64,000 nucleotides of DNA, taken from NCBI RefSeq assembly GCF_021650705.1, contig NZ_CP087138.1, forward strand, positions 186,001-250,000, in the 5' to 3' direction. A program made the position numbers and the translations under genes. The notes below the pieces were generated by a model that saw only the letters and a program-made list of their open reading frames with translations, searched no databases and was not told the DNA's origin. Of this stretch, positions 56,462 through 64,000 are shown piece by piece. This DNA comes from Pseudomonas sp. KNUC1026. Its GTDB lineage: Bacteria; Pseudomonadota; Gammaproteobacteria; Pseudomonadales; Pseudomonadaceae. Numbering within the stretch: position 1 is the first letter of the stretch; each line of letters opens with the position of its first letter.

Positions 56462-57129
56462 GCGTCCTCCAGGATGATCACGATCAGGTCTTTCGGGCCG
56501 TGGGCACCATAGGCCAGCACTTGTTCGATGTCGGCGGTTTTGGAGGGGCCGGAGATCAACAGCGCGTTGGTCGGCATGCCCTCGGCCCAGCCGTGGTCGC
56601 GTTGCACGCTGTAGAAGTTGTCGTGTACCTGGCTGGCCTTGAGCAGGGCGATGTGAACTGGCGGCACCAGGCTCATCAACCGCGGCTCTTCAGGCGTGGG
56701 CCACAGCACCAGGCTGCCGGTGGCGGCGATGGCGCCGAGGGTGCCGGTAAGGCTGGCGGGCGTTTCGTTGAACAGTTCGTGCTTCCAGGCTTCGACCGGC
56801 TGGTCGTAGCCCTTGAGCAGCAGGCCATGGCCTTGGGCGTGTACGTGCTCGGCCAGCTGCCGGCCGTGGCCGGTGTGTGGCGACACCAGCAGCCGATCGA
56901 TGCCGCGCGCTTCCAGTAATTCCACCAGCAACGCAGGCCATTGCCCGGTGCGGCTCAGGTGCACCTGAGTGTGTACCGCTTCCATCAGAGTTTCGAGCCG
57001 GCCGACGCGCTCATGCGGCGGGTACTGCCAAGGCTCGGTGACCAGCGCCGCGTCGAAATTGGGCGCAATCGGCGTGGTGCCTTCCAGGCTCTGGCGCAGG
57101 CGCGCGAGGATGTTGTCGCGGGCACTCAT
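56458..57129 (-). CDS. lutC: Lactate utilization protein LutC
   Basis: A 223-aa LUD-domain protein (DUF162): RDNILARLRQSLEGTTPIAP at the start, RLLVSPHTG, ATGSLVLWPTPEEPRLMSLV and LLISGPSKTADIEQVLAYGA. It is the small subunit of the LutABC L-lactate oxidation complex. It overlaps lutB by four bases and dld2 by four. Confidence 0.9.
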   Translation of the reverse strand: MSARDNILARLRQSLEGTTPIAPNFDAALVTEPWQYPPHERVGRLETLMEAVHTQVHLSRTGQWPALLVELLEARGIDRLLVSPHTGHGRQLAEHVHAQGHGLLLKGYDQPVEAWKHELFNETPASLTGTLGAIAATGSLVLWPTPEEPRLMSLVPPVHIALLKASQVHDNFYSVQRDHGWAEGMPTNALLISGPSKTADIEQVLAYGAHGPKDLIVIILEDA

Positions 57130-58583
57130 GGCTTGGGCTCCTGCTTGGCGAGGTGGGCGGCGGCGCGCTCATGCAGCGATTGCGCGGCGGGGCGCGGGGC
57201 GCTGTGGTTCTGTGTCCAGGGGCCGAGCTGGGCCGGGGCAAGCCCGCGCAGGCGAGTGGCCAGGCGCAGGAACGCGCGGTACAGCGCCGGGCTGCGGTTC
57301 AGCCGCGCCCAGGCGTTCCACATCAGCCGCTCCTTGCGCGAGTACTTGCTGCCCTGGCCGCGCATGGCGGGGTGCGGGGCGTCGGGCGCTTTGACGTTTT
57401 CTTCGCGCAGCCGCCGCAGCAGCGAAGGGATCGGGATTTTCACCGGGCACACTTCACCGCAGGCGCCGCACAGCGAGGAGGCGCTGGGGTGGTCGGGCAC
57501 CTTGTTCAGGCCCACCAGGTGTGGGGTGATGATCTTGCCGATGGGGCCGGGGTACACCTCGCCGTAGGTGTGGCCGCCGATGCGGGTGTACACCGGGCAG
57601 TGGTTCATGCAAGCGCCGCAGCGGATGCAGTTGAGCGTCTGGCGCAACTCGCCGTCAGCGAAGGCCTGGCTGCGGCCGTTATCCAGCAGCACCAGGTGCA
57701 CTTCCTGCGGGCCGTCCAGCTCGCCGGGCTTGCGCGGGCCGGAGATCATGTTGACGTAGGTGGTGATCGGGATACCCAGCGCCGAGCGGGTGAGCAGCGA
57801 CAGCAGCGGCACCACGTCTTCGAGGTTCTCGACCACCTTTTCGATGCCGGTCACGGCGATGTGCACCGGTGGCACGGTGGTTACCATGCGGCCGTTGCCT
57901 TCGTTTTCCACCAGCAGCAGGGTGCCGGTTTCAGCCACGGCGAAGTTCACGCCGGAGACGCCGATATCGGCTTCGAAGAACTTCTGCCGCAATACCCGCC
58001 GGCCGATCTGGATCAACTGGTCGACATCTTCGGTGTACTCCACCTCAAGCCGGTGCTGGAACAGCTTCGCCACCTGCCGGGCGTTCTTGTGGATCGCCGG
58101 GACGATGATGTGCGAGGGCTTTTCGTTGTCCAGTTGTACGATGAACTCGCCCATGTCGGCTTCCAGGCATTCGATGCCGCGTTCGCCGAGAAAGTGGTTC
58201 ATCTCCATCTCTTCGCTGACCATCGACTTGCCCTTGACCACCTGCCGCGCCTGATGCGCCTCGGCGATCTCGAGCACGATGGCGTTGGCCTGTTCGATGG
58301 TTTCGGCCCAGTGCACCTTCACGCCCTGGCGGGTGAGGTTGGCCTCGAGTTTTTCGAGTAGTTCAGGGAGCTTGGAGAGGGCACGGGCGCGGATGGCGTT
58401 GCCCTGGGCGCGCAGTCGCTCACGCTCGTCGGCGTTGGCAAAGGCGTTGGCGCGCTTGAGCATCAGCCCGTCCATGGCCTTGCGAAAGTTACCGCGCAAC
58501 TCGCTGTCGCCCAGCGCATCACGGGCGCGGGTGCGGAAGTCGTCGGAAATCTCCTGCGCGGGGATGCGCATCGGCTCGTTCAT
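57126..58583 (-). CDS. lutB: Lactate utilization iron-sulfur protein LutB
   Basis: A 485-aa protein: LUD domain (KGKSMVSEEMEMNHFLGERG, VNFAVAETGTLLLVENEGNG), then two 4Fe-4S clusters (CIRCGACMNHCPVY and CGACGEVCPVKIP) and a C-terminal helical tail. Electron-transfer subunit of LutABC. I take ATG 58583 (MNEPMRIPAQE), which overlaps the end of lutA. Confidence 0.93.
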   Translation of the reverse strand: MNEPMRIPAQEISDDFRTRARDALGDSELRGNFRKAMDGLMLKRANAFANADERERLRAQGNAIRARALSKLPELLEKLEANLTRQGVKVHWAETIEQANAIVLEIAEAHQARQVVKGKSMVSEEMEMNHFLGERGIECLEADMGEFIVQLDNEKPSHIIVPAIHKNARQVAKLFQHRLEVEYTEDVDQLIQIGRRVLRQKFFEADIGVSGVNFAVAETGTLLLVENEGNGRMVTTVPPVHIAVTGIEKVVENLEDVVPLLSLLTRSALGIPITTYVNMISGPRKPGELDGPQEVHLVLLDNGRSQAFADGELRQTLNCIRCGACMNHCPVYTRIGGHTYGEVYPGPIGKIITPHLVGLNKVPDHPSASSLCGACGEVCPVKIPIPSLLRRLREENVKAPDAPHPAMRGQGSKYSRKERLMWNAWARLNRSPALYRAFLRLATRLRGLAPAQLGPWTQNHSAPRPAAQSLHERAAAHLAKQEPKP

Positions 58584-59404
58584 TGGCCACCTCCGGTGCG
58601 CTGCCACAGAAAGCTCGCTAGGTGCTGGCCACGCAGGGCTGCGCGTTGTTTCTCCAGCGAGCCGTTGATGTTCATCAGGCAGCCGCAGTCAGCGCTGATG
58701 ATCTGATCGGCGCCCGAGTCGACCAGCTGGCGGGTTTTGTCCTGCACCATGGCGCCGGAGATGTCGGGCATGCGCACGCTGAAGGTGCCGCCGAAGCCGC
58801 AGCACTCGCTCTCATGGCCATGCTCGACGCGCTCCACATTGGCCAGTTGTGCCAGCAGCGCGCGGCCGTGCAGGTGGGTGTTCATCTCGCGGCGGGCCGA
58901 GCACGAGGTGTGCAGCGCCACCTTGGCCGGCGCGCCCCGGTCTTGCAGGTTCACCTTGCACACGTGCAGCAGGAACTCTGCCAATTCATAGGTGCGCTCG
59001 GCCAGGGCCTGAGCCTTGGCGCGCAGGGCGGGCTCGTCCTTGAATACCTCCACGTAATGCTCGCGAAACATGCCGGCGCAGGAGCCGGAGGGCACCACCA
59101 CCGGCCAGTCTTCCTCGAACAGCGCCAACTGGGCGCGCGCCACGTCCCGGGCCTGCTCGCTGTAGCCGCTGGTCCAGGCGGGCTGGCCGCAACAGGTTTG
59201 CCCTTGTGGATAACTCGCCGCGATGCCTTCGCGCTCGAGCAGGTGGATGGCGTCCATGCCCGCGTCGGGGAAGAACAGGTCGACCACGCAGGTGCCGAAC
59301 AGGTACACCTTGGCGGGTTTGCTTGCCGGGTACTGGCGCGGCGGCGCGAGGGGCGGGGCCACGCGGGTGGCATTGGGGGCAGCGTCGTAGAACAGGTCGG
59401 TCAT
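58580..59404 (-). CDS. lutA: Lactate utilization protein LutA
   Basis: A 274-aa protein of two CCG domains: CCGQPAWTSGYSEQA and ECCGFGGTFSV, as in GlcF and HdrB. It begins MTDLFYDAAPNATR and the core YLFGTCVVDLFFPDAGM. It works with LutB and LutC to oxidise L-lactate, and replaces the LldD found in this place in some pseudomonads. Confidence 0.93.
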   Translation of the reverse strand: MTDLFYDAAPNATRVAPPLAPPRQYPASKPAKVYLFGTCVVDLFFPDAGMDAIHLLEREGIAASYPQGQTCCGQPAWTSGYSEQARDVARAQLALFEEDWPVVVPSGSCAGMFREHYVEVFKDEPALRAKAQALAERTYELAEFLLHVCKVNLQDRGAPAKVALHTSCSARREMNTHLHGRALLAQLANVERVEHGHESECCGFGGTFSVRMPDISGAMVQDKTRQLVDSGADQIISADCGCLMNINGSLEKQRAALRGQHLASFLWQRTGGGQ

Positions 59405-59483
59405 CAGGCTATCTCCGGATCGGGCCGGTTTTTATGTGTGGCCGCCGCCCATGCATTCAGGCGGCGGCTCTCACAGTGTGGCA

Positions 59484-61116
59484 TCAATGCACGAGCATGC
59501 CGGTCAGCCAGTAGGCCTGGATGAGCGTGATCAGGCCGACGATGGTGGCGAAGAACAGGCTGTGCTTGAGCGTGAAGCGGAACAGGTCGGCCTCTTTGCC
59601 CACCAGGCCAGTGGCAGCGCAGGCCACGGCGATGGACTGTGGCGAGATCATCTTGCCGGTCACGCCGCCACTGGTGTTGGCAGCGACCAGCAGCGTGTCG
59701 TTCACGCCGATCTGATGCGCGGTGGTGGCTTGCAGCGAGCTGAACAGCGCGTTGGACGAGGTATCGGAGCCGGTGAGGAACACGCCCAGCCAGCCCAGGA
59801 ACGGCGAAAAGAACGGGAACGCGGCGCCGGTGCCGGCCAATACCAGGGCAAGCGTGGAAGACATCCCCGAGTAGTTGGTGACGAACGCGAAGGCCAGCAC
59901 CATGCCGATGGAAAGAATCGGCCAGCGCAGCTCGAACAGCGTTTCCTTGAAAGTGGTCAGGCCAATTCTTGGCGTGATGCGCAGCACCAGCATGCTGATC
60001 AACGCCGAGAGGAAGATCGCCGAACCGGTCGCGGAAATCAGGGTCGAACTTGAACACTGCGGCCAGCGGAGTCGGCGTGGCCACGATGGGCGCGCCCTTG
60101 ATGACCAGTTGGTCCAGGTGCGGTACAGCGATGGCGGCGACGGTGCTGTACAACGCACCTCCGGCGGCGAACAGCGCCTTGAAGGGTTTGAGGGTCCAGA
60201 TCGTCACCAGCACGGTGAGGATCAGGAACGGCGACCAGGCTTTGAAGATGGCCCCGGCGCTGTAGGCCGTGCCCTGCGCCTTGCTGGCGGCCTGGCTGTT
60301 GCGTGGGCGCCAGGCTTTGAGGAACAGCGTGGTGGCGATCAGGCTGGCCAGGGCCGAGGTGATATCGGGCAGCTCGGGGCCAATGAAGTTGGAGGTCAGG
60401 TATTGGGTGACGGCGAAGCTGCTGCCGGCCACCAGCGCTGCCGGCCAGGTTTCTTTCACGCCGCGCATGCCGTCCATGATGAACACCAGCCAGAACGGCA
60501 CGAACAGCGACAGCAGCGGCAGCTGGCGGCCGGTCATGGCGCCGATCTTCATGGCGTCGATACCGGTGACTTGGCCTGCGACGATGATCGGAATGCCCAG
60601 CGCCCCAAAGGCGACCGGCGCGGTGTTGGCAATCAGGCACAGGCCTGCGGCGTACAGCGGATTGAAGCCCAGGCCTACCAACAATGCGGCGGTGATAGCC
60701 ACTGGCGCGCCGAAGCCGGCAGCGCCTTCGAGGAAGGCCCCGAAGCAGAAGCCGATCAGCAGCACCTGCAGGCGCTGGTCGTCGGTGATCGACAACACCG
60801 AGCTGCGGATCACTTCGAACTGGCCGCTTTTGACCGTGAGTTTGTACAGGAACACCGCCGCCACGATGATCCAGGCGATGGGCCACAGGCCGTACATGAA
60901 GCCATAGCCGGCCGCAGCCAGCGCCATGTCGGCGGGCATGCCGAACGCCAGGATCGCCACGCCCAACGCCAGCATCAGGGTGATGAAGCCGGCGACATGG
61001 CCTTTGAGTCGCAGCAACGCCAGGGCGATGAAGAAGAATACGATAGGGAGTACGGCGGCCACGGCGGAAAGCCCCAGGCTGCCAAGCGGGCTGTAGAGTT
61101 GTTGCCAGGTCTGCAT
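59484..61116 (-). CDS. lldP: L-lactate permease, frameshifted
   Basis: Multi-spanning lactate/glycolate:proton symporter, about 543 aa after repair, with 12 or more membrane segments ([60 protein letters not shown]). The frame shifts at the GGG 60041-60043: removing one base gives [20 protein letters not shown] and the normal ending TGMLVH. ATG 61116 ([10 protein letters not shown]) is the family start. First gene of the operon; the LldR operator lies 46-62 bp upstream. Confidence 0.9.
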
Positions 61117-61161
61117 GGTGATGAACCTTATTGTTTTTGGGCGGCTCGGCGAGTTACGGTA

Positions 61162-61178
61162 AATTGGTAAGACCAATT
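61162..61178. promoter_or_regulatory. LldR-type operator in the lldP promoter
   Basis: AATTGGTAAGACCAATT is a palindrome around TGGT-N3-ACCA, the usual FadR-subfamily GntR site. It lies between the divergent lldP and lldR genes, where it can control both. Confidence 0.75.
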
Positions 61179-61333
61179 TTTAACGTTCGATGGCTAGCGT
61201 AGTGGCCCTCCGGTTCGTGTGTCAATTGCCCTAGGGTGTACGTTCGTCGTAGAGCGCTTGCGGCGGCTGATGCTCTACGCGCGGGAATCGGCGAGAATGT
61301 GCCGCCCGCCTCATGCGGGATGGAGAACAGGTA

Positions 61334-62101
61334 ATGAGCTTTGATCAGGTACGCCAGCGGCGTTTGTCCGACGGGATCGTCGAGCGGCTGGAGGCCATGC
61401 TGTTGGAAGGCACGCTCAAGGCCGGCGAACGCCTGCCTGCCGAGCGCACGCTGGCCGAGCAGTTCGGCGTGTCACGGCCGTCGCTGCGCGAGGCGATCCA
61501 GAAGCTGGTGGCCAAGGGCATTCTGGTCAGCCGCCAGGGCGGTGGGCACTTTGTGATCGAAAGCCTGGGAGCGACCTTCAGCGATCCGTTGATGGCCTTG
61601 CTGGAAAACAGCATCCATGCCCAGCAGGACTTGCTCGAATTCCGCCACACGCTGGAAGCCTCATGCGCCTGGTACGCGGCCCAACGTGCCACCGAGGGTG
61701 ATCGCGAGCGCCTCACGGCTGCCTTCGAGTGCCTGGCCGACTGCTACAGGCGGCCTGCTGAGGTGAGCCGGCTGGAAGAGGGCGCCGCCGATGCGAGTTT
61801 TCACCTGGCCATCGCCGAGGCCAGCCATAACGCGGTGCTGCTGCATACGATCCGTGGCCTGTTCGACCTGCTCAAGCGCAATGTGGTCACCAACATCGGT
61901 GGGATGTACCAACAGCGTAGCGAAACCCGGGACATGTTGATCAGCCAGCACCGAGAGCTGTACGAAGCGATCATGAGTGGGCAGGCGGATTTGGCTCGCG
62001 AAGTGTCGAGCCGGCACATTCTGTATGTGCAGGAGGTGCTGCTGGAGGCGCAGCAAGAGGCGGAGCGAGTGGCTCGGGCGGAGCGGCGGCGGGGGTTCTA
62101 G
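61334..62101 (+). CDS. lldR: GntR-family lactate regulator LldR
   Basis: A 255-aa FadR-subfamily repressor. Winged-helix: GERLPAERTLAEQFGVSRPS and LREAIQKLVAKGILVSR. FCD ligand domain: LEFRHTLEASCAWYAAQRAT, FHLAIAEASHNAVLLHTIRG, with a metal-binding His set. ATG 61334 is chosen for its family N-terminus (MSFDQVRQRRLSD). Divergent from lldP, with the operator between. Confidence 0.9.
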   Translation: MSFDQVRQRRLSDGIVERLEAMLLEGTLKAGERLPAERTLAEQFGVSRPSLREAIQKLVAKGILVSRQGGGHFVIESLGATFSDPLMALLENSIHAQQDLLEFRHTLEASCAWYAAQRATEGDRERLTAAFECLADCYRRPAEVSRLEEGAADASFHLAIAEASHNAVLLHTIRGLFDLLKRNVVTNIGGMYQQRSETRDMLISQHRELYEAIMSGQADLAREVSSRHILYVQEVLLEAQQEAERVARAERRRGF

Positions 62102-62112
62102 AGCATTTCGCT

Positions 62113-62244
62113 TCGTCCGTTACACGGCGTCCGTTACACGTCGCCCGGCTAGCCGGCCTCCCACTGATTGAACAGCGCCGCTGAGTCTTTGTGGGAGGCC
62201 GGCTTGCCGGACGACGTGTAACGGACGCCGTGTAACGGGCGACG
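62113..62244. repeat. Long inverted REP with GTTACACG units
   Basis: Left arm 62113-62164 and right arm 62191-62244 are inverted copies: CGTCCGTTACACGGCGTCCG... with GGCTAGCCGGCCTCCCAC on the left, and GTGGGAGGCCGGCTTGCCGG... on the right. It ends the convergent lldR and smpB transcripts and can fold into a long hairpin. The same GTTACACGTCGCC units are at 4478-4533. Confidence 0.8.
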
Positions 62245-62260
62245 CAGGCGAAGAGAAGGA

Positions 62261-62742
62261 TTACTCCTCACGCCCCTTGTTGCGCACCGCACGCTGAATC
62301 TCGCGGTCGGAGTCGCGCTCGCGCTGCGTATCGCGCTTGTCGAACTCCTTCTTGCCCTTGGCCAGCGCAATCTCGCACTTGATCAGGTGCTTGCTCCAAT
62401 ACAGCGCCGTGGCCACGCAGGTGTAGCCCTTTTGCTGAACATCGGAGAACAGCCGGTCAAGCTCGCGGCGGTTGAGCAGCAGCTTGCGCGTGCGGATGGG
62501 GTCGGCGATCACGTGGGTGCTGGCAGCGTTGAGCGGCGTGATGTGTGCGCCGAACAGCCAGGCCTCGTTATCCTTGAGCAGGATGTAACTGTCGACCAGT
62601 TGCGCCTTGCCGGCGCGCAGGCTCTTCACCTCCCAACCCGCAAGGGCCAGGCCAGCTTCGAAGCGGTGTTCGATGAAGTAATCGTGCCGCGCTTTTTGTT
62701 CAGCGCGATGGTCCCGGTGGGGTGTTTCTTTTGTTTAGCCAT
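62261..62742 (-). CDS. smpB: SsrA-binding protein SmpB, frameshifted
   Basis: tmRNA partner in ribosome rescue, about 160 aa after repair. [20 protein letters not shown] begins it; [54 protein letters not shown] and a basic tail ([20 protein letters not shown]) follow. As read it breaks at the five-T run 62693-62697; one more base restores it. Loss of this gene would be costly, which supports a sequencing error. Confidence 0.93.
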
Positions 62743-62897
62743 AGGCCGCGCATTATAGGGGTAAGCACAGCGGCAGGCTATGGCCTTGAGCGCAAGGATT
62801 GAATCCCGGACAATGCCGCTAACACTTCGCTGATGAACTGCTGGCGCCACTGCGCACTCCCAAGAGTTTGCTGGCGCGCCACGGACGTGACGGATAG

Positions 62898-63332
62898 ATG
62901 ACGACCCATATACAACGCTCAGCCCTGCTGCCATACCCCGCCCAGGCCCTTTACGACCTGGTCAACGATGTGGCCAGTTACCCGCAGTTCCTGCCCTGGT
63001 GCTCCGCCACCACCGTGATCGACAGCAGCGCCACGCACATGCGTGCGAGCCTGGAGGTCGCCAAGGCCGGTTTGAGCCAGAAGCTGGTCACGCTCAACAC
63101 GCTTGACCCTGGCCAGCGCATCGAAATGAACCTCGAAGAGGGCCCCTTCACCCAGCTCAATGGAGTCTGGGTGTTCAAGCCCCTGGGCGAGAAAGCCTGC
63201 AAGATCAGCCTCGACCTTGCTTTCGACTACGATGGCCCGATCGTGCGCGCAACCCTCGGCCCGCTGTTCAACCAGGCCGCCAACACGCTCGTCGATGCCT
63301 TCTGCCAGCGCGCCAAGCAGTTGTATGGCTGA
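62898..63332 (+). CDS. ratA: RatA/COQ10-type START-domain protein
   Basis: A 144-aa protein (MTTHIQRSALLPYPAQALYD, LVNDVASYPQFLPWCSATTV, and LGPLFNQAANTLVDAFCQRA), the conserved polyketide cyclase/COQ10 family found beside smpB. Described as a ribosome-association toxin in E. coli and as ubiquinone-related elsewhere. It overlaps rnfH. Confidence 0.9.
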   Translation: MTTHIQRSALLPYPAQALYDLVNDVASYPQFLPWCSATTVIDSSATHMRASLEVAKAGLSQKLVTLNTLDPGQRIEMNLEEGPFTQLNGVWVFKPLGEKACKISLDLAFDYDGPIVRATLGPLFNQAANTLVDAFCQRAKQLYG

Positions 63333-63639
63333 GCGGTCGATCAAGGTTGAAGTCGCGCATGCCGGGGTGGCCGAGCAGGCGTTGATTGCGCTTGAGGTGC
63401 CGGAAGGGTGTACTGCCACGCAGGCAATCCAGCGCTCTGGCATCCTGCAGCGCTTCGTTGGGCTCGACACCAGCGCAGTCGGCATCTTCGGCAAGTTGCT
63501 CAAAGCGCCAGCCAGCCATGTGCTCGAGCCTGGCGACCGCGTGGAGATCTACCGCCCACTGCTTGCCGACCCGATGGAGGTGCGACGCCAGCGTGCTGCA
63601 CGTGCCAAGGCCAAAGCTGCGCAGGCCGGCAAACGCTGA
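63325..63639 (+). CDS. rnfH: RnfH family protein
   Basis: A 104-aa ubiquitin-like fold protein: SIKVEVAHAGVAEQALIALE, AVGIFGKLLKAPASHVLEPG, DRVEIYRPLLADPMEVRRQR. Standard partner of ratA; function unclear. Basic Ala/Lys tail. Confidence 0.9.
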   Translation: MAERSIKVEVAHAGVAEQALIALEVPEGCTATQAIQRSGILQRFVGLDTSAVGIFGKLLKAPASHVLEPGDRVEIYRPLLADPMEVRRQRAARAKAKAAQAGKR

Positions 63640-63651
63640 AAGGCAGGCAAT

Positions 63652-63681
63652 AAAAAGCCCGGCACCAAGGCCGGGCTTTTT
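63652..63681. terminator. Bidirectional terminator after rnfH/bamE
   Basis: AAAAAGCCCGGC-ACCAAG-GCCGGGCTTTTT between the convergent rnfH and bamE genes. Confidence 0.92.
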
Positions 63682-63697
63682 GCTGTTCGCTGGTTGC

Positions 63698-64000
63698 TTA
63701 CCGAGGATCGGTGTCCAGCGGCTCGGGCGACGGAACGGCGGTCGGCTTGGCTTCGTCGACGCTGTGCTGAATGTCTTCGAGCAGCGAGCCGGGCTTGGGC
63801 GGCGCTTCCTTGGGTTGCTGCGGCTGTTGCGGCTCGGTCACCGAATTGCCACTGTCATTGCCCATGATGGCCTGGTCACGGCTTACGCCGGGCATGAAGT
63901 CGCCCGAAAGGCTCGCCAACTGGTCGTTGTCGTTGAAGTGCAGGCTCACACGCTCCTGCTGGCGAGCAGCGCCACCAGGCATCATGCTGTAGAGGTAATC
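63698..64000 (-). CDS. bamE: Outer-membrane assembly lipoprotein BamE (OmlA), 5' part outside window
   Basis: C-terminal ~100 residues: [39 protein letters not shown], then a Pro/Gln-rich tail ([20 protein letters not shown]). Part of the BAM complex. The signal peptide and lipobox lie beyond 64000. Confidence 0.88.
   Translation of the reverse strand, partial: DYLYSMMPGGAARQQERVSLHFNDNDQLASLSGDFMPGVSRDQAIMGNDSGNSVTEPQQPQQPKEAPPKPGSLLEDIQHSVDEAKPTAVPSPEPLDTDPR

Noticed and set aside
54773..56512. A 579-codon open frame opposite dld2
   Set aside because: It is the antisense shadow of a GC-rich gene; its translation is low-complexity Ala/Gly/Arg/His and has no homology-like motifs.
59875..61170. 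A 431-codon open frame opposite lldP
   Set aside because: Antisense shadow of the permease gene, rich in Gly, Gln, Arg and His without domains.

Overview
The window looks like chromosome from a Pseudomonas of the putida/fluorescens type. The support is high GC, Pseudomonas-style REP palindromes, a split-out ssrA (tmRNA), smpB-ratA-rnfH-bamE in the usual gamma-proteobacterial order, and an lldP/lut/dld2 lactate locus. All calls come from reading the sequence; no database was searched.

Layout. (1) 1-4660: a truncated PAS/GAF sensor gene, then a compact three-gene operon on the minus strand (winged-helix regulator, AbiEii-like nucleotidyltransferase, PP2C phosphatase), lying between copies of a ~50-bp repeat. 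(2) 4700-17728: a contractile tail cluster of phage Mu type (gp37, gp38, sheath, tube, frameshifting chaperone, tape measure, N, P, gp45-48, fibre, fibre chaperone, endolysin, Rz, Rz1). There are no capsid, portal, terminase, transposase or integrase genes, so this is an R-type tailocin rather than a prophage. A NIPSNAP gene, a Com-like zinc-finger gene and a GH5 glycosidase gene follow it. (3) About 19.9-52.6 kb: a ~32.7-kb genomic island at the 3' end of ssrA, with its P4-type integrase beside ssrA and Int arm-type repeats at both ends. (4) 52.6-64 kb: core chromosome with ssrA, a small periplasmic protein, the lactate operon lldP-lutABC-dld2 with its LldR regulator, then smpB, ratA, rnfH and bamE.

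The island carries a replication/regulation end (a protein with an RHH-like C-terminus beside seven 7-bp repeats at an exact 11-bp period, an AlpA-type regulator, and a YfjJ/inovirus-Gp2-like protein) and then two large defence-like blocks. Block A has a CARF-domain sigma54 activator, a good GG-N10-GC sigma54 promoter, and an operon of hsdR, hsdM, hsdS, a 1325-aa fusion (N6-adenine methylase + specificity half + beta domain + AAA ATPase) and a second ATPase. I read it as a ligand-inducible type I restriction system with an unusual ATPase arm. Block B has an S1-like RNA-binding protein, two small coiled-coil proteins, a membrane-anchored UPF1-like SF1 helicase and a 1501-aa GHKL ATPase/DUF3883 protein. 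Between the blocks sits a minus-strand plasmid/phage-like module (YqaJ nuclease, DUF932 and others).

Sequence quality matters here. At least twelve genes, including the conserved smpB, hsdR, lldP and dld2, are broken by a single-base indel, nearly always in a short homopolymer, and every one is restored by adding or removing one base. I treat these as probable consensus errors and give repaired gene extents, not as twelve true pseudogenes.
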